Program-made: the position numbers and the translations under genes | Notes under the pieces: model-generated | The model's input: only the letters and a program-made list of their open reading frames with translations | Database searches by the model: none | Told to the model about the DNA's origin: nothing | Shown: positions 23,163 to 33,819 of the stretch, one piece after another | How positions within the stretch are numbered: position 1 is the first letter of the stretch | How the letters are laid out: each line of letters opens with the position of its first letter | Assembly (NCBI GenBank): GCA_963514095.1 | Contig: OY741280.1 | Location: 4,966,395-5,030,394, forward strand | DNA from: Eutrigla gurnardus | Taxonomy: Eukaryota; Chordata; Actinopteri; Perciformes; Triglidae | DNA: 64,000 nucleotides | Direction of reading: 5' to 3'

Positions 23163-23500
23163 CAGTGACATTAACAAAAACACAACGACATTAACAAAAA
23201 CACACTAACATTAACAAAACATGACATTTACAAAAACACAACCAGCAAAAGAAATAGATTACATTGACAAAACACGACATTAACAAAAACACAACCACAA
23301 AAAGATAAAAATTACATTGACAAAAACACAACGGCATTAACAAAAACACAACAACAAAAGAAAGACACAACGACTGACAAAAACACATTAACAAAAACAT
23401 GACATTAACAAAAAGACAACCACAAAAAGAAAAACACAACCACAAAAAGAAAAACACAACAACCTGAACAAAAACATATTAACCTCAACAAAAACACACT
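23163..23500 (+). repeat. Degenerate AACAAAAACAC minisatellite
   Basis: ACATTAACAAAAACACAAC and shortened variants repeat over about 340 bp, with a CACAAAAAGA variant interspersed. The opposite strand gives an apparent hydrophobic open frame that is only low complexity. Confidence 0.85.
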
Positions 23501-24220
23501 TGCTATGACGACACATCATTGCTGAAAGGACAAAAGCATGCCCGTCTTTTTAACAGGTGGAAGGGCTGCTTTGATGTGGAGGGAGGGACAGATTGTGACG
23601 AGCGATCGCAGAGCAGTTTGGGATGAGATGTGCGGTCCCAGTAGTTCTGCAAACCGGACCTGAAGTCCACACAGAGGTGGTCCAGCAGTGATGACGATGT
23701 AGTGATCGCCTCATTATTGAAGAAGAAAATTAATGAATGAACTGCTGGATGACTGTTTATTTTCAACGATCCTGGTCGGGTCCACCAGGGGCCCGTTTCA
23801 CAAAGCAGGTTCAACAAACTCTGAACCTAACCCTGAACTCTGAGTTGACCAACTCTGAGATGGGCAACTCTGAGTTTTCGGTTTCAGAATAGCGGTTTTG
23901 AATTAGTTCAGTCAACTCTGAGTATGTAAACTCTGAGTTACGCGCGTGCCTGCCGACTCTATAAAGCCATCATCAATGGAGCTCCGATACTACGATTCAC
24001 CATGGCAACCGGGAGAGCGTTATTAGATATTACTGAGTGTTTATGTAGAAAACGAGCTCATCCTGAGAAAGCGGAGCACCGTAACTGCAGCAAAGTAGCG
24101 ATAGTTGGCGTGGCAGACAATTACTGCCCGATCTAATGTGTATAACTGAATGAAACAGTCGATTGATCTAAAGGTAATAACTCTTTATTTTCAGCTTTGC
24201 ACAGCGACACTGTGGTGTAA

Positions 24221-25002
24221 TGCGGCGTTCACACCGGACGCGATAGACGCGAATACAATCGTGTGAGACGCGTGTATCGCGCCGCTTGACCATTTTGGAC
24301 TATTCGCGTCAGACGCGCCATTCGCGTCATTCGCGCATGACGCCCATTTTTGAACCGTGGGCGCCCCTTTCTCCCGCTCTCTTTCCACGTCGATCATGGC
24401 TGATATCTCCACCGTTGCTGCACTGTACCTGCTGTAAAAGTCCAGGAAACGCCGGAAAACCACCGCCGTCGTGTCTGGGTTCATGAAGTTACCGGGTCCC
24501 ACCTCCTCACCGACCTTCACCCACGCCTCCTCTTTTTTTATTTTGTCCCGGTAGAACACCGCTGTGGTGTCATAGAGCACCGGGTGCCCACACACAGCAA
24601 CAATTATATTCTCCTCCATGTTGAGTGTAAACAACGGGTACGTGAGGGAAGTGACGTCGTCGGCTTGAACTCGTCGCTGATTGGATGTCGCGGCGCGATG
24701 CCGCCTGAAAAGTTCGATATTTTCAACTTTATTTGCGTCGCTTCAGACGCGCCATTCGCTTAATTTGCGTCAGACGCGCCATTCGCTTCATTCACGTCAG
24801 ACGCGTCAGACGCGCCATTCGCGTCATTAGCGCCAGACGCGCCATTCGCGTCATTAGCGCCATTCGCGCAGCGTCTCATCGCGCCAGACGCTCCATTCGC
24901 GCCGCCTCCGCCTGAATCGCGTGTCATCGCGCCATTTACATTGATTTTCAATGTAGAGTTGCCGCTCAATTCGCGTCTATCGCGTTCGGTGTGAACGCCC
25001 CT
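24221..25002. mobile_element. PIF/Harbinger-type element, copy 2
   Basis: GGCGTTCACACCGGACGCGA at the left mirrors TCGCGTTCGGTGTGAACGCC at the right. Direct TAA copies flank it (24218-24220 and 25003-25005). The sub-terminal region is dense in GACGCGCCATTCGCG-type repeats. Its outer parts match copy 1, but the centre carries a reading frame instead of rDNA. No DDE transposase is present. Confidence 0.85.
24352..24634 (-). pseudogene. MADF-like fragment of a Harbinger accessory protein
   Basis: On the minus strand, from an ATG at 24632-24634, the frame reads MFTLNMEENIIVAVCGHPVL, then YDTTAVFYRDKIKKEEAWVK and VGEEVG. The pattern of a short helix, HPxLYD, YRDKxKKxEAW and the following VGEEVG is the first part of a MADF/Myb-SANT-like DNA-binding domain, the accessory protein class of PIF/Harbinger transposons. 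After about 45 residues the similarity is lost and the frame runs into the terminal repeats, so only a fragment or first exon is kept. Confidence 0.6.
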
Positions 25003-25756
25003 TAACGGTTAGCAACGCTGCCCACGGTGAAGGCGACAGCGGTTCAATTCCCGTAGTTCACAAAGTAGCGCAATGAATAAATTATCATTTTCATTGGGTG
25101 TAATCCCCCCAGGCACAGAAAGAAAGTGGCTGCAGTTGAAAATTAAGCATAAGAATATTGCGCAAATACGTTGACTAAGGCATATGATTTTAATCATATT
25201 TCACATATTAAACAGTAAATATAATCAGGTATTTCAACACAGGAATGTACCTGAACATTTCATAAATCTCCCATTCACAAAAAAGCTAGCTCCGGAAAGA
25301 ATCTGGTTGCGGATTATGTCCGCAATATGAAATGTCGGAGAATAGTGTTTAGATAATATCTAATGTGATTGAAAGGAAAGGTAATCAAAATCCTCTCCCG
25401 ACGCAAACCTGCTAGAATCACTTTTATTTCCATATCGATTAGGTTGACGATGAAAGGACGGCACATTTTTTCAGAGTTGGTTCAGATTCCGGAAAAAGGC
25501 GGAGACATGTAGGGAGAAACTCAGGGTTTGTTGAAGCAAACCTGCTAGCGAGCAGGTTAGGTTCACGGAGTATGTTTACCCGGGTTACTGACTCAGATTT
25601 ATGCTGAACTGGCTTTGTGAAACCGAAAAACCAGAGTTTCCCTCATCTCAGGGTTAACTAACTCAAGGTTTTTACTAAACCTGCTTTGTGAAACGGACCC
25701 CAGGTGGACTTCAGGAGGTCGGTCATCCAGTACTACTGGGACCGCATATCAGAAGG

Positions 25757-27639
25757 AAGACCAACGATCTCCACGATCCAATTGTTGCGCTGCTCTTTCT
25801 TTTTTCATGAAGTGAGTTGATCACAGAATCTCCCTCCCTGCTGATGACTCCTGTTTTTATTCCTGTTGTTAATTTCCGCAGCTAATGTGTATTAAAAAAC
25901 GCATCGGACTCAGTGTGCGAGGTTCCTGTGCGCAATGAAGTTTGTCGTTTGATGGACAAAAAAAGCAAAACTATTTGAAACAATGAGCCTGGTCATTTCT
26001 CTGCATGAGAAATAGGTGTGGCATGTGAGCGTGTGAACAGGTTGAAATGCGTGCTTGAGAGCCCTGCGTAACCGTTCTGTCGCAATGAGGGCAATAAAAT
26101 GAGGGCAATACATATTTACTTAATCTGATGCTCAATGATGGCCGTCTGAGCCGTGAGTGACCTGTGTGGCGTAAAGCAGCCCTTCCAGCTGTTAAAAAGA
26201 CGGCGTGCTTTCGTCCAATTAGCAATGATGTGTGTAGACTTTGGTTGTCAAATGTCACTGTGACCTCACAAAAAACGTGTTTTTGGCCATGCCTCAAACA
26301 TTAATTTGCTAATTTGCAATTTCACATATATGTCTATAAAATGATGACATTTTGGACAGTCATGGATGTAAACTGCAATATGGCTATGGTTGGCTGAGGC
26401 ATTCAACCGTGAGTCGGCGATTCTATTTTATGTGCATGAGTTTTGATTTGGGGTTGTCCCCTCATATATTGCAAGTATAATGTCAGAAATAAGAGCTGTA
26501 GTGTTATTTACTCTGCCTCCTTTTTATAGTGCAATAATAAGCCTCTTCAGCTTTGCATGAATTAGCCATTTTCTCTGCTTTATTAGCCAAGAAGAGGTAA
26601 TGAATCACAATCTTAAGTCATTCTAACATGATGGTGTTACCCAAAGATTGGTACTCATCGAATATTCCATCAGTGTTTTCTGGCCAAAAAGAGTATCTCC
26701 CTGGTGCTATATGAAGCCTGTTTTCCACATCAACGGTTTCCCCTCCAACACACCTCCACCCTCCCTCCTTCTTTCTGTCCCTGTCAGTTCTTCCCCTCCT
26801 TCTGGACTCTCCCTCACACCTGATATACTGAACCATCCTCACTCACAGCTGCCTCCTCGGCCGGCTCTCTTCTTATCCCTCCCCTACCTCCCCTCTTCTC
26901 ATCATTTTCTCTCCCCAATCACAGCAACCTGTTCTTTTCTCCTACCTTTACCTTATTCCTGTCTTTCCAGGAATTTAATCTGACATAGAAACAAAAATGT
27001 AGTCAAATGGACATTCCTCTTCAGATCAACATAGCAGGATGGTCAGAATAGCAGCTATTTGTATGCCATTGTGGCCATTGTAGTGGGCCACATCCATATA
27101 AAGTAAAAAGACTTACAGCCAGTTATGGACTCATTCAGGTGAAGTTTTGAAGTAACCACTAGGAGTAGAGACGTAAGGTCACGAATCATCAGAGACACGG
27201 ACTGAATTTGTAAAATGTATCAATGCTTCACCCAGACACCTTTGCTATCATCAGATGAGTGACAACTTTTTCCGGTTTATTTTTCTGTAACAGATGCAAC
27301 ATTAACAAGCTAGCAAGCTCAGTAGCAGAAGGCTAGCTTGTTAGCCAGCACATTGATTTTGTCATTCTTTAATGCCACCCTGGTCAGCACTGGGTCGCCT
27401 CACTCTCCCACCGCTCCGGAGAAGGACAAGATACGTAGCTAACTAACCAGACTTCTGAAGACAGGACTCCCTTGTTTCCACATTACATTCCTGTTCTTTC
27501 CACTAAAACTGCCCCCTCTTCACCTCCACCCCTGGAAAAAAAACCTGCACTTTGTCACACCTAATATGCTGTATGACAAGCTGGGGACAAACTAACAGCT
27601 CATCACTAAAGCCATTTCTTTACAAGAAAACCCACAGTC
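25757..27639. other. Intron, no gene seen
   Basis: GTCACTGTGACCTCACAAAA near 26255-26275 resembles a common fish repeat segment. A CT-rich tract at 26740-26960 gives spurious open frames. Confidence 0.5.
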
Positions 27640-27659
27640 AAAGTCTTGGACCAGAATCC

Positions 27660-29085
27660 TAATAGTTCACATCATTGAATTATCCTGAATAACCGTAAAC
27701 GTTTGAGCTGGGAAGATGTAATTAAATACAAAAACATCTGCCTGGTCTACGAAATTTTGTATAACACCACTCCTCCTCCTTTTAAGTCATTCATAATCCA
27801 ACGACGAGCAGTCAGATTAGCAGAAGTACCTAATCCCATTTAGGAAAAGCAAATTTGGTCAGCTATCATTCTCTGTTACAGCAATGCAAAACTGGAATTC
27901 AGTACCCACGCATAAATGCATACTTACTCCACCTTTACAACTCACCTTAAACATGGCTGTCCGTTTATCGTGTGCTTACATTTATCGTGTGTTTGATATG
28001 ATATAATCATTGATGCTGCTGTTACGGTCGCCACTGGCTACCGTTAAGGGGATTGATTGTGGTTAGTGTGTGTTGTGTTTGATTCTGCCCGCTGTGTTTT
28101 CCCATTCAAGCCTTGGTCCTCCTGGAGCCGACACCGACGCCTACTGCCTGCATGCTGTTCGGGAACCCACCAATCGGGAGCCATCAATTGTCTCCAGCTT
28201 GTTAAATAGCCTGTGTCCACAGTCAGAGGGGGCGGCTGTGAACCTGAGTCAGTTCAAGTCGCCGGAGGTTACACTTAGTTGGGTCTAGAGAGTAGTGGTC
28301 GGTTTTGTTAGCACTGCCTGGATTTTGCCTGTCCTTAGTTTGTTGTAACTCATTTGATGTTGCAAGCTGCTGGGTGCAGCCCTCTTTTTGTTCCTCGTTG
28401 TATATTTTGCCAGTTGTTCATGTCTCCCTATGTTTTGTATGGGTCGTTTGTTGGCACCTGTGTAGCCTTTGTGGTATTGTATTTGCTTGTGCTCAGCCTG
28501 TTTTTACGGTGAATTAAACGCACAACGCTTACCAGAACTCCTCCAGTTTCACATTCCATCTCTTTTCTTATCATACTTATGCTGCTGCTCTCCATAACGA
28601 GCTGGGTCGTAACACTGCCCCTCCATCTTTGCTCCCTGTCTGCAAGTTATGTGCCTTCAATGTTGCCGCAGTGACTATTTTCTTTTCCCTCATCCCTTTT
28701 GTATTGTTATTATAACATGAACTGTTATTACTCGTGATTGCTTTGTGATTAATTGCTTTTCTGTTCTTGCTCCAATTGTGTGCAATATGCATTGTTTTTC
28801 TTTTTTTCTTTTTTTTTTTTTTTTTGCATGAAATGCTTTTTTGTCTTAGTTTTCATCTGTGATTGCTTGCTTGTGCTTGCACCTTCTGTGATATGTTTGC
28901 TGTAATGATATCTGTACTGTAGTTTATTCTTTTTAACTATTGTATTTCAGGGTGCCTATTGACAACAGGCCGGGGACTACAGCTGGAAGCCATATAGGCT
29001 AAAGCTGCTCCTTACAGTTACTTAAAGTGGACTGTCCATGAAATTATAAACTAACAAACTAAACTAAACTGTACTGAACATTTCC
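27660..29085 (+). mobile_element. Decayed non-LTR retrotransposon 3' part, interrupted by solo LTR
   Basis: 27720-28010 reads, with frame changes, as a reverse transcriptase C-terminus: KNICLVYEILYNTTPPPFKS, then PFRKSKFGQLSFSVTAMQNW and NSVPTH. That pattern (PFRKSxFxQxxFSVxAxxxWNxxP) is the end of many fish LINE proteins. After the LTR at 28020-28614, an untranslated region continues to AACAGGCCGGGGACTACAGC and an AACTAAACT tail near 29065. It is inactive. Confidence 0.65.
28020..28614 (+). mobile_element. Solo LTR with 4-bp target duplication
   Basis: 595 bp starting TGTTACGGTCGCC and ending GGGTCGTAACA, with the direct repeat CTGC on both sides (28016-28019 and 28615-28618). AATTAAA is at about 28512-28518. 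There are no internal retroelement genes, so it is a recombined solo LTR, probably Ty3/Gypsy class from its TGTTACG...CGTAACA ends. It lies within a LINE relic. Confidence 0.8.
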
Positions 29086-30951
29086 AGAACCCTGAATTGA
29101 ACGTACAGAAACTGTACTTGACGGGGAAAAAAGCTGTGCGGAAGCTAAGTGATCACTCCGTCCTGGACCTCTTGGCGTGATTCCACGGACAAAAACAATG
29201 ATGTTCCCCCTTTTTGGCTCTACCTCCTTGTGCCTCGCTGAGTGCCAGAAACAAGTCCCAGTGCTGAATAGCTACTACTTCTGTGCAATCCATATCTTGA
29301 TTGTATCTGGAAGCGGTTCATTAATCTTGATCATCTGGGTCTCTGTTTTTCCCTGAATGAAGTGAACTTCATGGCTACAATCAAGGGAACAGGAGATGCT
29401 GAAAGCTTCTATTCCTTTCAGTCCATCATAACATTTGAACCCGCATGCATCATTTACCAATGCTCATCAAGGACTATATTATCAATCTGCAGTTCTTGAC
29501 TGATTAGTTCAACCCTCTCAGGCTCAGGGAGTGCAAATCACTGAGATCAGCTGCTGAAGTGGTTGGTTAAAAAAGTGTAAAACCCTTTATTTCTTCGCCA
29601 TCAGTCTGTACAAGCTTCAGAGTAACCTTCCAAGGAAAACCCGTCCACTTCAGTTTTTCAATCATGAGAGACTTCATTCAGAGTGAACATTTTGTATTAC
29701 ACAGTGCATGGAGAGATGAATAGTGAATATATTTTGGTGATAATGTGATGTAGTGTATTCTTGTAGCAGGCTGGGCACCGATATGATGGAGACTGGAGGT
29801 GGAGGAGGGTTGTATCGGTTTGTACTGAAATGACAGCTGACAAGTGAGAACAGTTTTTTTTTATTTGACAGTAACTATGTGATTTACTTTGGGAAATCTG
29901 GTCAGAATCTGGTTAGCAGCCAGAAAGAAACCCGGATTTTAGTGAATTAATGTGAGCCTAATGAGATTACCAAAAGTCAAGTTGACTTATCTTATCACGT
30001 CACTCATTAGTCGTGTGATTTGTTCGTGTCATTAGTCACGTTAGTCGTTAGTCAGTGAAAAGTTAACATCAACCACAATCTTTTCCAAACTCTGTTTAGG
30101 AAGTGTATTGACAAGCCGTCCCTAACAAGTTCAAAAGTGATGCTCGAGGCAAACTTAGAGTGTCATAGTTTGATGCTTAGGAGAAACTGACCAATCACAA
30201 TTATTTGAAGGGTTGGGCGTCAGACGTTTGTGTATAATTTCTGTGTATACTTTTTTTGACGTGTCTTTTTTTCTATCCTGTTTTTATGTGAACTCTGGCT
30301 TTAAAAGTAATTTTCCTGAGTTGGAACATCAAGTTAACTTTTGACCTTGAACCATTATGAATGTTCTAATTGGCAATCTTGCCATCTGGAATTCACCATG
30401 AGATAGAGAACCATGAAGAACATATTCATTACCACCTCATTGCTGCGTTCAATACAGTTAATCAGTTTACTTACTCCATTTTTAGGAAAGTCGTTCAGAG
30501 AAGTACATATTTCTTTTAGTGTGCCCCAAGGCTCATTATTCAGCTTCATTTGTTTCGGACTGCATATGGAACCAGTAGGTTCTTATAGTTGATATTAGTT
30601 TCTGTTGTTATGCAGAAGACACCCATTTGTGCTTCACATTCAGTTGATAGGCTGTTTTATTGCATGTGAGAAAAAATGTCTACAGATTAATAAGGATGCA
30701 TAATATGGTGTGGTTACTGGTGAAAGCCCACACTTTCAAATGAAAATGTGTTTTCCAATTACATTTGTACTGTTTTGCATGTTTTTGTAGGATTGTGTTG
30801 TATTACATCTTGTGGTTATTTAAATCTTCAAACCTAGAAAATACATTTTTATTCTTTAATGTGTTTTTCTATTGTGAGCCAATACACTTGGATGTGAGGT
30901 GTTGTTAAAGTGTATGGAAGGGGGGGGGGGGTCTTGGTTGCCTAATCTTAC
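29086..30951. other. Intron, no gene seen
   Basis: AT-rich DNA upstream of the M4 exon donor. A poly-G run (30921-30931) lies 20 bp from the donor. Confidence 0.5.
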
Positions 30952-31122
30952 CCTGCTGAGAGCCAGGAGAAAGTCCATTCCGCCAGATCGCTTGACACAG
31001 TGTCGCAATTTCCAGTACACCAGATGCTCCCAGGCAAATACCAGGAGGCTGAGGCCCATGGCCACCAGCAGCATGTAGAAGACCCCTGCCATGTTGTCGA
31101 TGTCAAGCTTACTGCTCATCAC
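30952..31122 (-). CDS. grin2d: GluN2D exon: S2-M4 linker and M4
   Basis: This 171-nt phase-0 exon has acceptor CCTCCAG and donor GTAAGA. It encodes VMSSKLDIDNMAGVFYMLLV, AMGLSLLVFAWEHLVYWKLR and HCVKRSGGMDFLLALSR. It contains the fourth transmembrane helix and the membrane-proximal start of the cytoplasmic tail. It splices in frame to GMYSCC in the last exon, giving the SRGMYSCC junction seen in mammalian GluN2D. Confidence 0.96.
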
Positions 31123-31949
31123 CTGGAGGAGAGAAGGAGCCGAAGGGGGGAGAAGATACGAAGGAAGGAGAGAAATGGGAGGCGTGATATGAAGAAAGAG
31201 CAGGGAGAAGAAATAAATGAAAGGAACAGGAAGAAGAGGTAAAAGGAAAGGAAATGAGAGGGGAGGGGCAGAGATGAGATGGAAGAGTATATTTATCACT
31301 AACGAGGGTCAATTTGTCTCCCAGACTGCAGATAAAAAGTTAATTACAACCAGCAGCAAAGGATCCTTTGCTGTCATTGGATGTCGGAGCATCCATCTGT
31401 GATATTTTAGGGCCTCTGCACTCAGAACTCTCATGCAAGGACCAAAACATGTCAGCCGCCGCATTATATCTGGTTCGCATCAAACAAAAAATAGCTTTTC
31501 AGACTGTGTCATTTATTCAGCCTCAACATTTGTAGCTCTCATCTGCTGCCAGACCACATTCCCTTTTGAATCATTGCTCATCACTGAACACCAACGAGCA
31601 CATACACCTGAAACTGAGATAATTTGCTCTTTGCAGTGCAGTTTTGTTTGGTGTGTGATTGCCAGCCAAACCAACTACAGGAAACAAACTGCAAAATGCA
31701 GGGTGAAATCTGAAAGGCAGCAGTTTGTATTTGGAGGCGAAAACCAGATGAAGTGAAGGCAAACAGCAGTGTGGATGTGTAATCGTGAAGAACAACAAAC
31801 ATAAATCTCTTCTGATTCCTTAAAAGCTCTGAAGAGAATCATATAACTCTTTTTTTGGATTTTTGTGACGACTTCATGCATTTAACATACAGCTGGTACA
31901 TTTAGTTTCAGATTGGAATTAGTCTTTTTTTCACATCGTCAATAATTAT

Positions 31950-32440
31950 CATGATTTTTGAACCCCTCCCCTCTGGCAGGAGGCTGCGGTCCATCAGGAC
32001 CAAAACCTCACGCTACAAGAACAGCTTCTTCCCGACTGCAGTGGGCCTCATAAACAAGGTTCGGGACCCCCACTGACAGACTCTAACCCCCCACCTAGTA
32101 ACTACATAGTTACACTAACACACATCCTGGACTAGTATCCCTGATCATTGCACATATCATCATCTCTTTATATATTGTATATATACTGTGAACTTGCACA
32201 TCCAGTTTTGTTATTTTTTGCACTCCCTGCACAAACTGCACTGCCTCAAAACAGTTATATTGTACATACTTGTTTATGTCATATGTTATAGTGTCTCTTA
32301 TATATATTTTTACTGTAAATTTCTATTCCAGTACTTTTTCTCTTTTTTATTACATGTTTATTGTATGCACCATACACAACCAAGACAAATTCCTTGCAAG
32401 TGAAAACTTACTTTGGCAATAAACCTGATTCTGATTCATT
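31950..32440 (+). mobile_element. L2-like LINE 3' end
   Basis: The open frame end PSGRRLRSIRTKTSRYKNSF, then FPTAVGLINKVRDPH and a TGA at 32074-32076, is the C-terminus of fish L2/CR1-type reverse transcriptases. About 360 bp of 3' UTR follows, ending GGCAATAAACCTGATTCTGA. It is 5'-truncated and fixed in the intron between the M4 exon and the S2-end exon. Confidence 0.8.
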
Positions 32441-32715
32441 TAAGTCAAAATAAGATAATCCTTTATTAGCTCTAAGGTGGGGTAAATTACAGGATTACAG
32501 CAACAAAGAGGCAGAACAAAACAAACATAATAAATAAGTAAAAACATAAGTAAATGAGTAAAGATATTATAAATGAGTAAACACTCAAAAAATAATATAA
32601 AAAATGAAGGTTTCTTTTTTCCTGCGATTAATATGCAATACATTTTTTAAAACCGACATGAATACGTTCACCCAGAAAAATAATATTTTGTGTACAGAGA
32701 GTACAGTTTAAAGTC
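32441..32715. other. Intron, no feature seen
   Basis: AT-rich with GTAAATGAGTAAA-type short repeats near 32540-32585. Confidence 0.5.
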
Positions 32716-33390
32716 CCAGTCGGCAACATTTTTTGATCATATTCACTGAAGCCGACACTACGCTCCGATAGAACAACATAAATCATCCGGTTTTAGAAAA
32801 AAGTGCGCCTCTACGTGCACGTAGAGCCTGTTGTTTGTTTTGCAAAAAATCGACAGTGCCCGGATCATCCTGTCCGCACGCAGGGCCGTGTTCGTGCATA
32901 GAGCCCCTCCCCCCTCGGGTCGTTCCACTATCCCAGGGGGGAGGCGGAGGGAAGTAGCAACAAGCTTCCAATTCCTCGGTTAAAAAACGAAACGAGGAGG
33001 TCCAAAACAACCAAGGAAAAGAAAACACCGGTGGAAAAGGAGGAAAAAAAGAAAGATTGCTACGGTGCCCGTGATAAAACCAGAGTCAACATCGGACCCG
33101 CGTTTCAAAGGTGGTGTGATCTAAGGGATTTCAAAGGGCACGAAGTCGAGGGGAAAAGTTGTAAACATTCAAAATCTGAGTGCCCTCCATCCGCCGGACT
33201 TGCTGACTGGGATTTTAAAAAGTGAGGTAGCGTTTGTTTTCAGAGCTGTCGCACCATGTGCAAAGCTGACAGCCAATCAGATTGTGCAGTGATCCGAACA
33301 AAGGCAAAAGCTTTTATGCTCCATTTTGACCTTTCACAATAAAAGCCCTATAGACATATACATTGTATAACAGTTTTGCATTTTGCTTAA
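32716..33390 (+). mobile_element. Repeat-derived block with TRVNIGPAFQRW peptide
   Basis: An open frame at 33031-33225 reads MEKEEKKKDCYGARDKTRVN, then IGPAFQRWCDLRDFKGHEVE. The TRVNIGxAFxRWxxLRDxKG pattern recurs in predicted proteins from fish repeats. The block is more GC-rich than its surroundings. No clear terminal repeats were found, so the limits are approximate. Confidence 0.45.
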
Positions 33391-33757
33391 AGGAAACTCA
33401 GTAAACCAGAACAGTAGCTCGGGTGATACAGGCAGACAGACAGGCCTCAGACAGACAGGTAGGCCTCAGACAGACACTACTCTGGGTCAGTAGGTTGCTG
33501 GTAGTTGGTCCTGCATGAATCTATTCAAACCTTTTATTTAAAAGTGTTGCGACTGTTGCATAACTGCTTATGAGTAATATTGATTCAAAATATTCACAGT
33601 GGAGTACTTTATACTCATTATGTTCCATCGGTGTGTAAAGGCCTTTACTGAATGGCTGGCCGTGGTTGTGGTTGGACTACATTAACTTTGTTGTGAAAAC
33701 GGCACAGAAGCTGACTGAGCACCAGGTTTGTGGAGAAAAAGGGACAAGATGCCATAC

Positions 33758-33819
33758 CTCGATCTTATCATTGTGGCAGATACCCGACAGCCAGAGACGC
33801 TCCAACATGTCGATCTCAT
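33758..33819 (-). CDS. grin2d: GluN2D exon: end of S2
   Basis: This 62-nt exon has acceptor CTTGCAG and donor GTATGG. It completes Asp and then encodes EIDMLERLWLSGICHNDKIE. This is the stretch that best separates GluN2D from GluN2A, 2B and 2C. It contains the second Cys of the conserved S2 disulphide. It is easily missed because of its size and the 11.8-kb intron upstream. Confidence 0.95.

Larger units (their letters stand above)
24203..25056 (+). other. tRNA-like block split by Harbinger copy 2
   Basis: The left part ends TGTGGTGTAA (24211-24220). After the insertion, CGGTTAGCAACGCTG and GCGGTTCAATTCCCG continue (25006-25056). Without the insertion, TGGTGTAACGGTTAGCA resembles the A-box arm of tRNA-Gln-type genes, and GGTTCAATTCCC is B-box-like at normal spacing. 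The stems are imperfect, so it is a tRNA-derived relic inside the outer element. Confidence 0.45.
23788..25701. mobile_element. TIR DNA transposon, non-autonomous (outer element)
   Basis: The left end GGGGCCCGTTTCACAAAGCAGG is matched by the inverse right end CCTGCTTTGTGAAACGGACCCC (abbreviated cores CCGTTTCACAAAGCAGG and CCTGCTTTGTGAAACGG). Sub-terminal AACTCTGAGTT-type repeats lie on both sides. The flanks share AGG or less, so the target duplication and superfamily are uncertain; Harbinger-like elements in fish have similar ends. It is interrupted by the Harbinger copy at 24221-25002. Without that insertion it is about 1.1 kb, with no intact transposase. Confidence 0.75.
23632..25745. repeat. 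Inverted repeat arms split by nested transposons
   Basis: The left arm 23632-23670 and right arm 25704-25745 are imperfect reverse complements: GCGGTCCCAGTAGT at left against ACTACTGGGACCGC at right, and CCTGAAGTCCAC against GTGGACTTCAGG. Removing the transposon at 23788-25701 leaves arms about 120 bp apart. Each arm can be read as a similar peptide, VDFRSGLQNYWDRTS on the minus strand and VDFRRSVIQYYWDRIS on the plus strand. The source gene is not recognised. Confidence 0.7.

Noticed and set aside
23163..23500. CRISPR-like repeat array
   Set aside because: Units are irregular with no unique spacers, and the genome is vertebrate; a minisatellite.
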